Assembly (NCBI GenBank): GCA_031551515.1
Contig: JAVBNL010000039.1
Span: forward strand, 1-64,000
Reading direction: 5' to 3'
Length of the DNA stretch: 64,000 nucleotides
Source: FLUQ01 sp031551515
GTDB taxonomy: Bacteria > Desulfobacterota > Desulfovibrionia > Desulfovibrionales > Desulfovibrionaceae
Below are positions 44,883 to 53,537 of the stretch, in pieces. The translations under genes and the position numbers were made by a program. How positions within the stretch are numbered: position 1 is the first letter of the stretch; the number at the start of each line of letters is the position of its first letter. The notes beneath the pieces are model-generated. The model worked only from the letters and a program-made list of their open reading frames with translations. It made no database searches and was not told the origin of the DNA.

Positions 44883-47282
44883 GTGCGCGTGCTTTTTCGC
44901 CATAAAACGGCCGTCATCGGGTTTTTGGGACTGCTCTTTTTTTTCCTCGGCCTTACCGTTTTTCTGACGCCGCTCAAGGAAGACATCCTTTTTTTCCTGC
45001 CGGATGAACCGCAACTGGCGGAGCAGTTTTCCGCCTTTCCCCTGGCCCCTCCGGCCCGGCTCATTTTTCTCGAACTGGCGGCGGACGGCCCCAAGTCCGC
45101 CCCCTTGCTGGATGAAGCGGTACGCGCAGCGCGCGCGAAACTTGTCGCCCCCGTGTTTTCCGCCGTGCATCCGGCGGCGGCATTGCCGCACGCTTCCGGA
45201 CTGATGAGCCTGATCCCTTCCCTGCTCAGCGCAGAAGATGCCGCCCGTTACGCGCAGGCGGCCACCCCCGACGCCTTGAGCCAAAGCCTGCCGGAGCTCA
45301 AAAACCAGCTGCTGGGCCTGCAAGGCGTGGTGCTCAAAGAATTCATTCCCGACGACCCTCTGGGCATGCTGCGCATACTGTTTGACCGGCTGCGGCAGAC
45401 CGGCCTTGTGCCGGAAAAAAGCGGAAACGGCGCCTCCGGGCTGGCCGGATTCACGCCGGAAAACGGGCTGCCGAGCCCGGACGGCCTGGCCCGGCTGCTG
45501 TTTGTGGAAACGCCGCTGCCTTCCATGGACGCGGCCGGCGCCATCACCGTTACGGACGCCCTGGCGCAACTGGGTCCGGCCATGCCAGCCGGGGTCAGCG
45601 CGCACGCCATCTCCGCCCACCAGCAGACCGCGGCCAACGTGCGCACCATCAAGGCGGACATGAACCGCGTGCTTGCCGCGTCCCTCTTCGCTCTGGCCGC
45701 CATTTTTCTGATCTGGCTGCGCTCTTTCTCATCCATGCCCGCGCTGGCCCTGCCCATTTTCGCCCTGCTGGGGGCCTGGGGCCTGATGGCGCTGTTCCGC
45801 ATGCGCATCTCAGGCATTACTCTGGGTTTTGGCGCGGTGCTGCTGGGCATTGTGGTTGATTACGCCCTGCACGTATACTGCGGCATGCGCTCGGGCATCA
45901 GGCCCGAAAAAGTGACCGGGGCGCTGTTCCGGCCGCTCGGTTTTTCTTTTCTGACCACGGCCGGCGCGGTCAGCGTGCTCTTTTTTTCCGACCTGCCCGG
46001 CATGCGCCAGGTGGGCCTTTTTTCACTGCTGGGCTGCGCTGTCGGCCTGTCGCTGGCCCTCTTCATCTTGCCCCTGCTGTTCAGGCCGGAACCGGGGGAG
46101 CCGCACGGGGCCTGCGCCCCGGCGGCTGCCGAACACGCGGGGCACGCGGCACCGCGCATCAGGCTGTTGCCCTTTTGCCTATTCATGCTTTTTGTCGCCG
46201 TCTCCATCTGGGCGGGCAAGGGCGTGACCATGCAAGGCAATTTGCGCAGCCTCGGGGTTCAAGATCCGCAGCTTATCCAGACGGAGCGGGATTTCAACGC
46301 GCGCTGGGGGCAGGGCTTTCGCCAATCGGCCATACTGCTGAGCAAAGGAACGAACACGGAAGACGCCCTCTCTTCAGCCCAAACCGCGCTGCGAACGCTG
46401 CAGGAAACGTTGCGCGCGCAAGGCGGCCCGGACTGGGCCGTGACCCCGCTGCCGCTTGTTCCGCCGCCCGCGCAGCAAGCGGCAGCGCGCGATAACTGGC
46501 GGCATTTTGTGAGCGAATCCGCCGCATCCTTGCGTGAAAACCTGGGCCCCGGCGGCGAAGCCGGCCACCTGGGCTTTTCCGGCACGGCCTTTGCGCCGTT
46601 CTTGAACCGCCTGGCCGAGCCGCCCCGGCCCATCACGCCGGAAATGCTCGATCAGGCTGGCCTTGGGCTGCTCAGGGCGCTTTTTCTGCCGCCGGTCGGT
46701 ACGGGCGGCAAACCGGGCCGCGCGGTGCTTTCGCTGGTGCCCGACAAGCCCGCCCTGCTTGAAGCGGCGCGGCAGCAATTGCCCGAAGGCAGCTTAATCG
46801 TCTCCACCACGGCCATCGGCGAACGCATCAGCGCCGCCGTGCGCGAAGACTTCGGGCGCATGGGCCTGGCCGCCCTGGCGGTCGTCGCCCTGTGCCTGGC
46901 GGCGGCCATGCGCAGCGTAAACGGCTTTTTGCTGGCCTGCGTGCCGTCGCTTTGCGGCTGTTCTTCACTGCTGCTGATCTTCGGCCTGGGCGGCCAGCCC
47001 ATGAACCTGTTCACCGTGGCGGCCATGCCGCTGGTCATGGGGCTGTGCGCGGAATACGGCATCTTCATGGCCCGCCATATGGCCGACCCTGACGCCGCCT
47101 CAACGCCCAAAGCCATTCTGCTCTCCGGCCTGACCACCCTGACCGGCTTCGGCAGTTTGCTGCTGGCGGACCACCCCGCCCTGCACACCCTGGGCCTGAC
47201 CGTGGGCGCGGGCGTCGGCGTCGCCATACCCGCGGCCTTGTGGCTGCTGCCCTTTCTGGCGGGCAAAAAGAGGTTCGCATGA
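44883..47282 (+). CDS. MMPL/RND-type exporter
   Basis: A 799-residue membrane protein with the RND plan: one N-terminal helix, a periplasmic domain (about 35-255), a five-helix bundle (260-420), a second periplasmic domain (440-650) and a final bundle (655-795). FRMRISGITLGFGAVLLGIVVDYALHVYC contains the conserved acid in helix 4 (DYALH), split here as GIVVDYALHV. It belongs with COG4258-type exporters of aryl-polyene clusters and likely moves the lipid across the inner membrane. It starts at GTG 44883 after a GAGGAGCG site. Confidence 0.86.
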   Translation: MRVLFRHKTAVIGFLGLLFFFLGLTVFLTPLKEDILFFLPDEPQLAEQFSAFPLAPPARLIFLELAADGPKSAPLLDEAVRAARAKLVAPVFSAVHPAAALPHASGLMSLIPSLLSAEDAARYAQAATPDALSQSLPELKNQLLGLQGVVLKEFIPDDPLGMLRILFDRLRQTGLVPEKSGNGASGLAGFTPENGLPSPDGLARLLFVETPLPSMDAAGAITVTDALAQLGPAMPAGVSAHAISAHQQTAANVRTIKADMNRVLAASLFALAAIFLIWLRSFSSMPALALPIFALLGAWGLMALFRMRISGITLGFGAVLLGIVVDYALHVYCGMRSGIRPEKVTGALFRPLGFSFLTTAGAVSVLFFSDLPGMRQVGLFSLLGCAVGLSLALFILPLLFRPEPGEPHGACAPAAAEHAGHAAPRIRLLPFCLFMLFVAVSIWAGKGVTMQGNLRSLGVQDPQLIQTERDFNARWGQGFRQSAILLSKGTNTEDALSSAQTALRTLQETLRAQGGPDWAVTPLPLVPPPAQQAAARDNWRHFVSESAASLRENLGPGGEAGHLGFSGTAFAPFLNRLAEPPRPITPEMLDQAGLGLLRALFLPPVGTGGKPGRAVLSLVPDKPALLEAARQQLPEGSLIVSTTAIGERISAAVREDFGRMGLAALAVVALCLAAAMRSVNGFLLACVPSLCGCSSLLLIFGLGGQPMNLFTVAAMPLVMGLCAEYGIFMARHMADPDAASTPKAILLSGLTTLTGFGSLLLADHPALHTLGLTVGAGVGVAIPAALWLLPFLAGKKRFA

Positions 47283-48055
47283 ACGCCCGACGTATACGCA
47301 TCGTTTTTTTCTGCCTTGCCGCGGCCTTGTCGCTGTGCTGCGTTTCGTGCCTGCCCGCTCCCGGCACTCGCGATCATGTCACGCGGCCGCCCGATCCCGC
47401 TGTCGCCGCACTGGCCGCGCCCAACCGCCTGGATATCGCCCTGGCCGCCAACCCCACAGGCTGGCAATTTTCCGCCCTGGGCTCCGCCAGCGACAAACGC
47501 CTGCCCTTGCGCATTCTGGTGCGGGCGAAAGAGCCCCCCCCGACAGAGCAGGCGCCAAGCCAGGCCGATTCTTCAACTATCACGCTCGAGGCCGCGCTGC
47601 TGACCGAAACGGGCATAGGGTTATGCTCGCTGACCGCAACGCCCACCGACATCAAGGTAAAGGCCATTTTGCCTGACGGCCGCATGGAAACCCTGTGCGA
47701 ACGCGTGGGCATGGCCCTGCAGCGCATGATCCTGACCCCGCAGCCCGCCGACACCGACATGGTGCTGGCCGGGACGGAATCGGCCGCGGAGGGCCTGGTG
47801 GACCCCATGGACCATAGCCGCAAAACGGTGCTCTGGCGGCAATCCGGCTGGGAAAAGACGGCCTTCGCCTTTCTGCCGGACGGCCCCCTGGTTGAAAAAC
47901 GGATCGTGCGCGACGGCGCCCTGCAATGGCGGGCCAGTTACGCAGAACACCGGGCCGAACACAGCCGGGCGGGGGATCTGTACATCCCGCGCGTCTGGCG
48001 GTATGTGGAGACTTTCTGGAACCTTCGCATGGTCATGCTGCCGCCTGACAACTAA
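47279..48055 (+). CDS. DUF3261-type outer-membrane lipoprotein
   Basis: A 258-residue lipoprotein. Its signal peptide ends in a cysteine-rich lipobox (LCCVSCLPAP). The rest is beta-rich with LAANPTGWQF near residue 60 and IPRVWRYVETFWNLRMVM near the end; proteins of this type follow the exporter in aryl-polyene clusters and probably act as the outer-membrane acceptor. The ATG overlaps the exporter stop by four bases (ATGA). Confidence 0.75.
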   Translation: MNARRIRIVFFCLAAALSLCCVSCLPAPGTRDHVTRPPDPAVAALAAPNRLDIALAANPTGWQFSALGSASDKRLPLRILVRAKEPPPTEQAPSQADSSTITLEAALLTETGIGLCSLTATPTDIKVKAILPDGRMETLCERVGMALQRMILTPQPADTDMVLAGTESAAEGLVDPMDHSRKTVLWRQSGWEKTAFAFLPDGPLVEKRIVRDGALQWRASYAEHRAEHSRAGDLYIPRVWRYVETFWNLRMVMLPPDN

Positions 48056-48060
48056 CAAAT

Positions 48061-48429
48061 ATGGACACGATAAGCGCTGAACTCGCCGCCGCCATGGCTG
48101 GCGCCGCCGAAACCGCCGAAGGCCTGCAGGCGATATTTCGCCTGCCGCCTTCGTTTACCGGTTTCGCCGGGCATTTTCCCGGTCGCCCCATTCTGCCCGC
48201 CGTGGCGCAGATACAGATGGGGTGCGTGCTGCTGGCCAAGCTTCGGGGTGACTCGTTTATCCGGCCGAGGCAGGTGAACACCGCGAAATTCACCCGGCCC
48301 GTGGGCCCCGGCGAACCCGTGCTGGCACAGGCCATTCCTGCGGCAATTCCGGGCCGCTGGAAGGTCGTCTTGACCGTCAACGGCGAAAAGGCGGCGGAGT
48401 TCACCCTGGCCTTTGAGGATGCGTCATGA
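48061..48429 (+). CDS. FabZ-like dehydratase (ApeI type)
   Basis: A 122-residue single hot-dog domain. FRLPPSFTGFAGHFPGRPIL carries the active-site histidine (GHFPG), followed by PAVAQIQMGCVLLAK where FabZ has its catalytic glutamate helix. The glutamate is replaced by glutamine in AQIQM, or shifted. It starts five bases after the DUF3261 gene. It is the second dehydratase-like gene in the operon and likely works with the elongating ketosynthase. Confidence 0.78.
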   Translation: MDTISAELAAAMAGAAETAEGLQAIFRLPPSFTGFAGHFPGRPILPAVAQIQMGCVLLAKLRGDSFIRPRQVNTAKFTRPVGPGEPVLAQAIPAAIPGRWKVVLTVNGEKAAEFTLAFEDAS

Positions 48430-48947
48430 AAGCCCGTTCCCGCGCCGTCCAGCCCCCTTTTCCCATGGATTCGGGGGCGCCCCCCCTGCGACGCAGCGTG
48501 ATGCGCAGCGTGCGCTTTGAAGAGACCGACCCCATGGGCATGGTCTGGCACGGCCGCTACCCCGGCTATTTCGAAGACGCCAGAATCATGCTGGGCAACA
48601 GCCTGGGCATAGGGTATCTTGATTTTTACGCGGCGGGCTTCGTGCTGCCGGTGACCCATATGAGCATCGACTATAAGCGCCCCCTGCGCTACGGCGACAC
48701 CTTCACCATCGCCGCGGCCCTGTATTACAGCCCGGCGGCGCGGCTGCAGATCGGCTATGCCTTGAGCAAAGACGGCGAAACCGTGTGCACCGGCCGTACC
48801 GTGCAGCACTTCACCACCACGACAGGGGAGCTGTGTGCGGCGCGCCCTGCCATGTACGATGAATTTTGCGCCCGCTGGCTGCGCGGGGAACTGACAACCG
48901 ACCTGCCGCCTTTTTCGCGCTTTTCTACGGAGACCCCGTCCGCATGA
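48426..48947 (+). CDS. Hot-dog acyl-CoA/ACP thioesterase
   Basis: A 173-residue YbgC/4-hydroxybenzoyl-CoA-type thioesterase. The active-site loop is VRFEETDPMGMVWHGRYPGY with Asp (TDPMG) and the WHGRY segment, and the later HMSIDYKRPLRYGD follows the family pattern. It is expected to release the acyl chain or edit the carrier protein. Overlaps neighbours by four bases at each end. Confidence 0.83.
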   Translation: MKARSRAVQPPFPMDSGAPPLRRSVMRSVRFEETDPMGMVWHGRYPGYFEDARIMLGNSLGIGYLDFYAAGFVLPVTHMSIDYKRPLRYGDTFTIAAALYYSPAARLQIGYALSKDGETVCTGRTVQHFTTTTGELCAARPAMYDEFCARWLRGELTTDLPPFSRFSTETPSA

Positions 48948-50188
48948 CGCCGGATACGCCCCCCGATGCCGCGACAAGCCCCTCAGGCCTGCCCTCATGC
49001 GTGCTGCTGGTCATTCCCGTGTACAACCACGGCGGGACCATCCGGCAAGTTGTGGAACGGGCGCTGGCCGCGCACCCGCACGTGCTGGTTGTGGATGACG
49101 GCTCTACCGAGCCGGTGGCTGAAAAGCTGGCGGGCCTTGCCGCCGCCTGCATCCGCCAGCCCCAAAACGGCGGCAAGGGTTCCGCCATTATGCGCGCCGC
49201 CGAGTGGGCGAAAGAGGCCCATTTCAGCCATATCCTGACCCTTGACGCCGACGGGCAGCACAACCCGGCCGACGCCCGCCTGTTCGCGCCCATCCTGGCC
49301 GAAAGCCCGAACGCCCTCATCATCGGCGCGAGAGATTTCAACGTGCCCAACGTGCCCCGCTCCTCCCGTTTCGGCAGGTCTTTTTCCGGCTTCTGGATGC
49401 GCGTGCAAACGGGCGCCGTGGTCAGCGACATGCAAAGCGGCTTTCGCCTGTATCCCGTGGCGCTGCTGCTTTCCGTGCCCTGCGCGGAGAAAGGCTTCGC
49501 CTTTGAGGTCGAAATCGTGGTCCGCGCGGCCTGGTCCGGCTTTTCCGTGCGCGAAGTGCCCGTTTCCGTCCACTATCCGCCGCCGGGGCAGCGCGTTTCG
49601 CACTTCCGGGCGCTTTACGACAACTTCCGCCTGACCCGCCTGAACACCCGCCTGACCGGGCGGGCCATGCTGCCCCTGCCCCACCGCCGCATGCGCCTTG
49701 AAGAAGACGGCAACATCAGCGTGGTGCGCCCCATGGAATCGCTGCGCCTGCTGCTGGCGGAGCGCAACACCCCGCTCAACCTCGGCATTTCAGCCACCGT
49801 GGGCATGTTTTTAACGGTGCTGCCCATTCTCGGCCTGCAGGTCATCAGTATTTTGTTTCTGTGCGGCTATTTCCGCCTGAACAAATACTGCGCCCTGGCC
49901 CTGAACCAGCTCGGTTTTCTGCCGCTCTTGCCCGCGCTGGCCATAGAGGTCGGGCATTATTGCCTGCGCGGCTACTGGCTGACGGAAATATCGATGAAAA
50001 CCCTGGCCTATGAAGCGCCGCAGCGCCTGTGGGAGTGGGTTGTCGGCTCCGTCATTCTGGCCCCTTTTATGGCGGTGCTCTTCGGAATTTTGGTGTACGT
50101 TCTGGCGCTTGCCCTGCGCGCCGGGCTGGTCAGAAAAGACGCGAAAGCGGCCGTGCACGCGGCTGAAGAATCCGGCAACCGCCCATGA
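48944..50188 (+). CDS. Family 2 glycosyltransferase fused to a DUF2062 membrane domain
   Basis: A 414-residue protein. Residues 18-235 form a GT2 domain with VVDDGSTEP, GGKGSAIMR, LDADGQHNPAD and SDMQSGFRLYPVALL. Residues about 275-400 form a DUF2062-type membrane region (LGISATVGMFLTVLPILGLQ; GHYCLRGYWLTE). In aryl-polyene clusters such enzymes are thought to attach or build the glycolipid anchor. ATG 48944 overlaps the thioesterase stop; the acyltransferase gene overlaps its end. Confidence 0.86.
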   Translation: MTPDTPPDAATSPSGLPSCVLLVIPVYNHGGTIRQVVERALAAHPHVLVVDDGSTEPVAEKLAGLAAACIRQPQNGGKGSAIMRAAEWAKEAHFSHILTLDADGQHNPADARLFAPILAESPNALIIGARDFNVPNVPRSSRFGRSFSGFWMRVQTGAVVSDMQSGFRLYPVALLLSVPCAEKGFAFEVEIVVRAAWSGFSVREVPVSVHYPPPGQRVSHFRALYDNFRLTRLNTRLTGRAMLPLPHRRMRLEEDGNISVVRPMESLRLLLAERNTPLNLGISATVGMFLTVLPILGLQVISILFLCGYFRLNKYCALALNQLGFLPLLPALAIEVGHYCLRGYWLTEISMKTLAYEAPQRLWEWVVGSVILAPFMAVLFGILVYVLALALRAGLVRKDAKAAVHAAEESGNRP

Positions 50189-51111
50189 AAAAAGCGCCCC
50201 TGCCCGGACGCAACTTCGGCAACAAGGCGCAGTACGGTTTTTTTCACCTGTTGCTGCGCGCCGCCGGCACGCGCATCAGCCGCCTGATTCTGGCCCTGGT
50301 GGTGCTGTGGTACACCGTGCTGCCCCACGGCCGCAAACGCGCCGTGCCGTATCTTGAGCGCCGTTTCGGCCCCGCGCCGTTTTTGACGCGGCTGCGCCAG
50401 GTCTGGAACTTGCAACACCGCTTCGGCGTTTTGCTGTTGGAACGCCTGATGCTGCGCGTCACCGGCAAGGGCGGCGTGCTTTATGACGACGCCGTGGGCG
50501 AGAAGCTCAAAGCACTGATAGCCAGGGGCAAAGGGCTGATTGTTTTTTCCGCCCACGTAGGCGGCTGGCAGGGCGCGGTGGCGGGTCTGCGTTTTCTTGA
50601 CAAGCCCGTGAACATTCTGCAATACCGGGCTGACCACCACGGCGACCAGCATTTTTTCCGCCATGAGGGCGAAGGCCCTGCTCCGGTCCGGATCATCAAC
50701 GTGGCGGAAGCGTTCGGCGGCATGGTTGACGCGCGCGCGGCCCTCGCCAGGGGCGAGGTTGTCTGCATGATGGGGGACAGGCTTTTTCACCCCAAAGAAC
50801 CGGCCGTGGATCTGCCCTTTCTGGGCAAGAACGTTCGCTTTCCCGTGGGCGGGTATAGGATGGCGGCGCTGGCAAACGCGCCCATCGCCGTGCTGTTCGT
50901 GCTGCGCGGCGACCACGGGCCGGAAGACAGCCCCCACCCCGGCGGTGAAAACTTGTATCTGCATCTGGCCGGCGTCATTGAGCCGGAAAAGCGGGCTTCG
51001 CGGGCGCCGGAAGCCTGGAAGGACGACGCGGCGGCTTACGTCGCCCTGCTGGAAGGGGTCGTTCGCGAGCACCCGTACCAGTTCTTTAATTTCTACGACA
51101 TGTGGCAATAA
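50185..51111 (+). CDS. LpxL-like lipid acyltransferase
   Basis: A 308-residue membrane-associated acyltransferase with an N-terminal hydrophobic helix (LILALVVLWYTVLPHGR). SAHVGGWQGAVAGL corresponds to the active-site HxxxxE/D block (HFGNWE in LpxL); the acid is a glutamine in HVGGWQ, which may affect activity. MMGDRLFHP and the ending QFFNFYDMWQ are also typical. It likely joins an acyl chain to the lipid anchor. It is the last gene before a 52-base gap in an otherwise overlapping operon. Confidence 0.82.
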   Translation: MKKAPLPGRNFGNKAQYGFFHLLLRAAGTRISRLILALVVLWYTVLPHGRKRAVPYLERRFGPAPFLTRLRQVWNLQHRFGVLLLERLMLRVTGKGGVLYDDAVGEKLKALIARGKGLIVFSAHVGGWQGAVAGLRFLDKPVNILQYRADHHGDQHFFRHEGEGPAPVRIINVAEAFGGMVDARAALARGEVVCMMGDRLFHPKEPAVDLPFLGKNVRFPVGGYRMAALANAPIAVLFVLRGDHGPEDSPHPGGENLYLHLAGVIEPEKRASRAPEAWKDDAAAYVALLEGVVREHPYQFFNFYDMWQ

Positions 51112-51163
51112 GAACCATTCGCAAAAATCCTAATTTTGAAATGGGCGTTAGAAGGAGCATACC

Positions 51164-51439
51164 GTGACCAATTTTTCCGGCAGCGAAACCGAACTGCGCG
51201 CGGCGCTGAAAGAAGCCCTGGTGCGCGAACTGAACCTGCAGGACGTCGCGGCCGCCGATATCGACGACGACGAGCCCCTGTTCGGCGACGAAGGCCTGGG
51301 CCTTGATTCGCTGGATGCCGTGGAGCTGGTGGTCATGCTGGAAAAACGCTTCGGCGTGCACATAGACAAGATGGAAGAAGGCCGCGAAGCTTTCGCCTCC
51401 ATAAGCGCTCTCGCCCGGTATCTCCTCGATAAACGCTGA
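51164..51439 (+). CDS. Acyl carrier protein
   Basis: A 91-residue acidic carrier with the attachment site GLGLDSLDAVELVV; the serine receives 4'-phosphopantetheine. It starts with GTG 51164 behind a strong AGAAGGAG site, which resets translation after the 52-base gap, as expected since carriers are needed in excess. Its stop overlaps the ketosynthase ATG by one base. Only one carrier gene is seen here, while described aryl-polyene clusters commonly hold two. Confidence 0.93.
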   Translation: MTNFSGSETELRAALKEALVRELNLQDVAAADIDDDEPLFGDEGLGLDSLDAVELVVMLEKRFGVHIDKMEEGREAFASISALARYLLDKR

Positions 51440-52707
51440 TGCTGCGCCCGGCTGACATAGTGGTGACCGGGCTCGGCGCCGTTGCCGGCGCGCACCCGAA
51501 CCTGGCTTGCCTGGCCGGGGGGCTGCTTTCCGTTCCCGCCCCGGCTCGCGCGCTCCCTGTTCCCGTAACACGGCCGGAAGCGGTTCACCCGCAAGGTTTT
51601 CCCCTTTTCGCATTGCCCGATGACACGGCCGCTGCCCTCACTCCGCCGGGCGGCACGCTCTCCGTGGGCATGGCGTTGGCAGCCGCCCTGGAAGCGTTGG
51701 GCCAGGCGGGCATACCCCTTGCCCGCGCGAGCGAAGCGGACGGTTTTGCCGATTTCAGCGCCGCCGGGCTTTCGCGCGGTCGCATCGGGGTTTGCCTGGG
51801 CGCATCTTCCGGCGCGACCCTTGATTTTACCGACTATTACAGCGCGCACAAAGAGGGACGCGTCGGCGACCCCGCCCGCCTGCGCGCCGTCATGAGCCAC
51901 AACCCCGCCCCGGCCCTGGCCCGGCGGCTGGGCCTTTTTACCGGCGGCCATTTTCCCGGCCCGCGTATCGCCACGTTGACCAACGCCTGCGCTTCCGGCA
52001 CGGACGCCATCGGCCTGGCCGCCGCCTGGCTGCGCGCGGGTATCTGCGACATGGTGCTGGCCGGGGGCACGGACGAGCTGTGCCAGACCGCCATCACCGG
52101 CTTTTCCCGCCTGATGGTCGTGGATCCCCAACCCTGCAAGCCCTTTGACCGCGACAGAAACGGCCTGAACCTGGGCGAAGGGGCCGCCGTTCTCATTCTG
52201 GAACGGGCGGATAGCGCGCAAAAACGCGGTGTAACGCCCCTGGCCAAACTTGGCGGCTATGGCACCGCCGCCGACGCCCACCACCTGACCGCCCCGCACC
52301 CGGAAGGGCGCGGCCTGCAAGAGGCCCTGCGCGCGGCCCTTGGTGAAGCGGGCCTGAGCCCCGGCGATCTGGCCTTTATCAACGCCCACGGCACGGGCAC
52401 GCAGGAAAACGACAAGACGGAAGCCTTCGTCTTTCGCACCTGCTTCCCCGGTATTCCCGTCAGCGCGACCAAGGGGGCCACGGGCCACACCCTGGGCGCG
52501 GCCGGGGCCATTGAAGCGGCCATCACCGTGGCGGGCCTCTTGGCCGGGCTTGTGCCCGCCGGCCCCGGCTTCACCGCCCCCCACCCGGACCTGGGCATAA
52601 CGCCCGTCACCACGCCACAACCGCTTACAACAGGGCACGCCTTGTCGCAGTCGCTCGCGTTCGGCGGCAACAACAGCGCCGTCGTTTTCAGCCGGGTGGA
52701 TGCATGA
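51439..52707 (+). CDS. Beta-ketoacyl-ACP synthase (elongating ketosynthase)
   Basis: A 422-residue FabF-type condensing enzyme. The triad is complete: cysteine in LTNACASGTDAIG, histidine in INAHGTGTQENDKTE and histidine in KGATGHTLGAAGA. GGNNSAVVF near the end is the usual C-terminal loop. It should extend the chain with malonyl-ACP. The partner encoded directly downstream lacks the cysteine, so the two resemble the ketosynthase/chain-length-factor pair of type II polyketide systems. Confidence 0.93.
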   Translation: MLRPADIVVTGLGAVAGAHPNLACLAGGLLSVPAPARALPVPVTRPEAVHPQGFPLFALPDDTAAALTPPGGTLSVGMALAAALEALGQAGIPLARASEADGFADFSAAGLSRGRIGVCLGASSGATLDFTDYYSAHKEGRVGDPARLRAVMSHNPAPALARRLGLFTGGHFPGPRIATLTNACASGTDAIGLAAAWLRAGICDMVLAGGTDELCQTAITGFSRLMVVDPQPCKPFDRDRNGLNLGEGAAVLILERADSAQKRGVTPLAKLGGYGTAADAHHLTAPHPEGRGLQEALRAALGEAGLSPGDLAFINAHGTGTQENDKTEAFVFRTCFPGIPVSATKGATGHTLGAAGAIEAAITVAGLLAGLVPAGPGFTAPHPDLGITPVTTPQPLTTGHALSQSLAFGGNNSAVVFSRVDA

Positions 52708-53537
52708 GCAGTCTGCACGTTACGGCTCACGCCGCCCTTTTTCCCGCACCAGGCGAAACGCGCGTTGATACCGCGCCTTTGGCGGAAATTGAAAACCCCC
52801 GCACCCTGCGGCGCATGGCCCATTTCTGCCGCCTGGCCCTTCTGGCCGCGCACCGCTGCCTTGCCGCCGCGCCGGATACGGAACGAAGCGGGCTCGGCCT
52901 GGTCATCGCCACCGGCTACGGCCCGGCGCGCACATCGTTCGACTACACCGATTCCATTCTGGAATTCGGCCCGCATCTCGCCTCGCCCACGGCCTTTTCC
53001 ACGTCCGTTCACAATATCGCCGCTTCAAGCGTTTCGTTGCAGCTTGGCCTGACCGGGCCGGTGCATACCGTGTCGCAGGGCGAAAGCTCAATGATCGCCG
53101 CGCTGGATATCGCATCCGGCTGGCTGGCCGAGGGGCGAGTTTCTTCCGTACTGCTGGGCGCGCTGGATGAATACGACGCCGACCTGGAAGCCATGCTGGC
53201 GGCAGCGGGCGGTATTGCCCGGCCCCGCCCTGTTGACGGCGCCCTGTTCTTGCTGCTGGCGGCGAAGGCGACGCACGGCACCGCCCTGACAGCCTGGGGC
53301 ATGGGTGCCGGCCCCCTGCCGCCTGAAATCGCGCCCGCGGACGCTCCGGTCTTTGCCGAAGGAACCGCGCCCCTGCCCCGCCACCCGGCGGGACCTACGC
53401 ATGCCCTGGCCGCCGCCTTGGCCAAAACTTCGAAACAAGCCCCTGACGCCCGCGGCCGGGCCCTTTGCCTGGACGACAACCTGGACGGCCTGACCGGCTA
53501 TATTCTGCTTGGTCGCACCGCGCCGGAGCAAGCATGA
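52704..53537 (+). CDS. Ketosynthase-like chain-length factor
   Basis: A 277-residue protein comprising an N-terminal ketosynthase-type domain (TGYGPARTSFDYTDSILEFG; AFSTSVHNIAASSVSLQLGL). The catalytic cysteine position reads HTVSQGESSMI, with glutamine in place of cysteine, exactly the replacement known for chain-length factors. It should pair with the preceding ketosynthase and set chain length. It is shorter than a full ketosynthase, as is typical for this group. Confidence 0.83.
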   Translation: MSSLHVTAHAALFPAPGETRVDTAPLAEIENPRTLRRMAHFCRLALLAAHRCLAAAPDTERSGLGLVIATGYGPARTSFDYTDSILEFGPHLASPTAFSTSVHNIAASSVSLQLGLTGPVHTVSQGESSMIAALDIASGWLAEGRVSSVLLGALDEYDADLEAMLAAAGGIARPRPVDGALFLLLAAKATHGTALTAWGMGAGPLPPEIAPADAPVFAEGTAPLPRHPAGPTHALAAALAKTSKQAPDARGRALCLDDNLDGLTGYILLGRTAPEQA

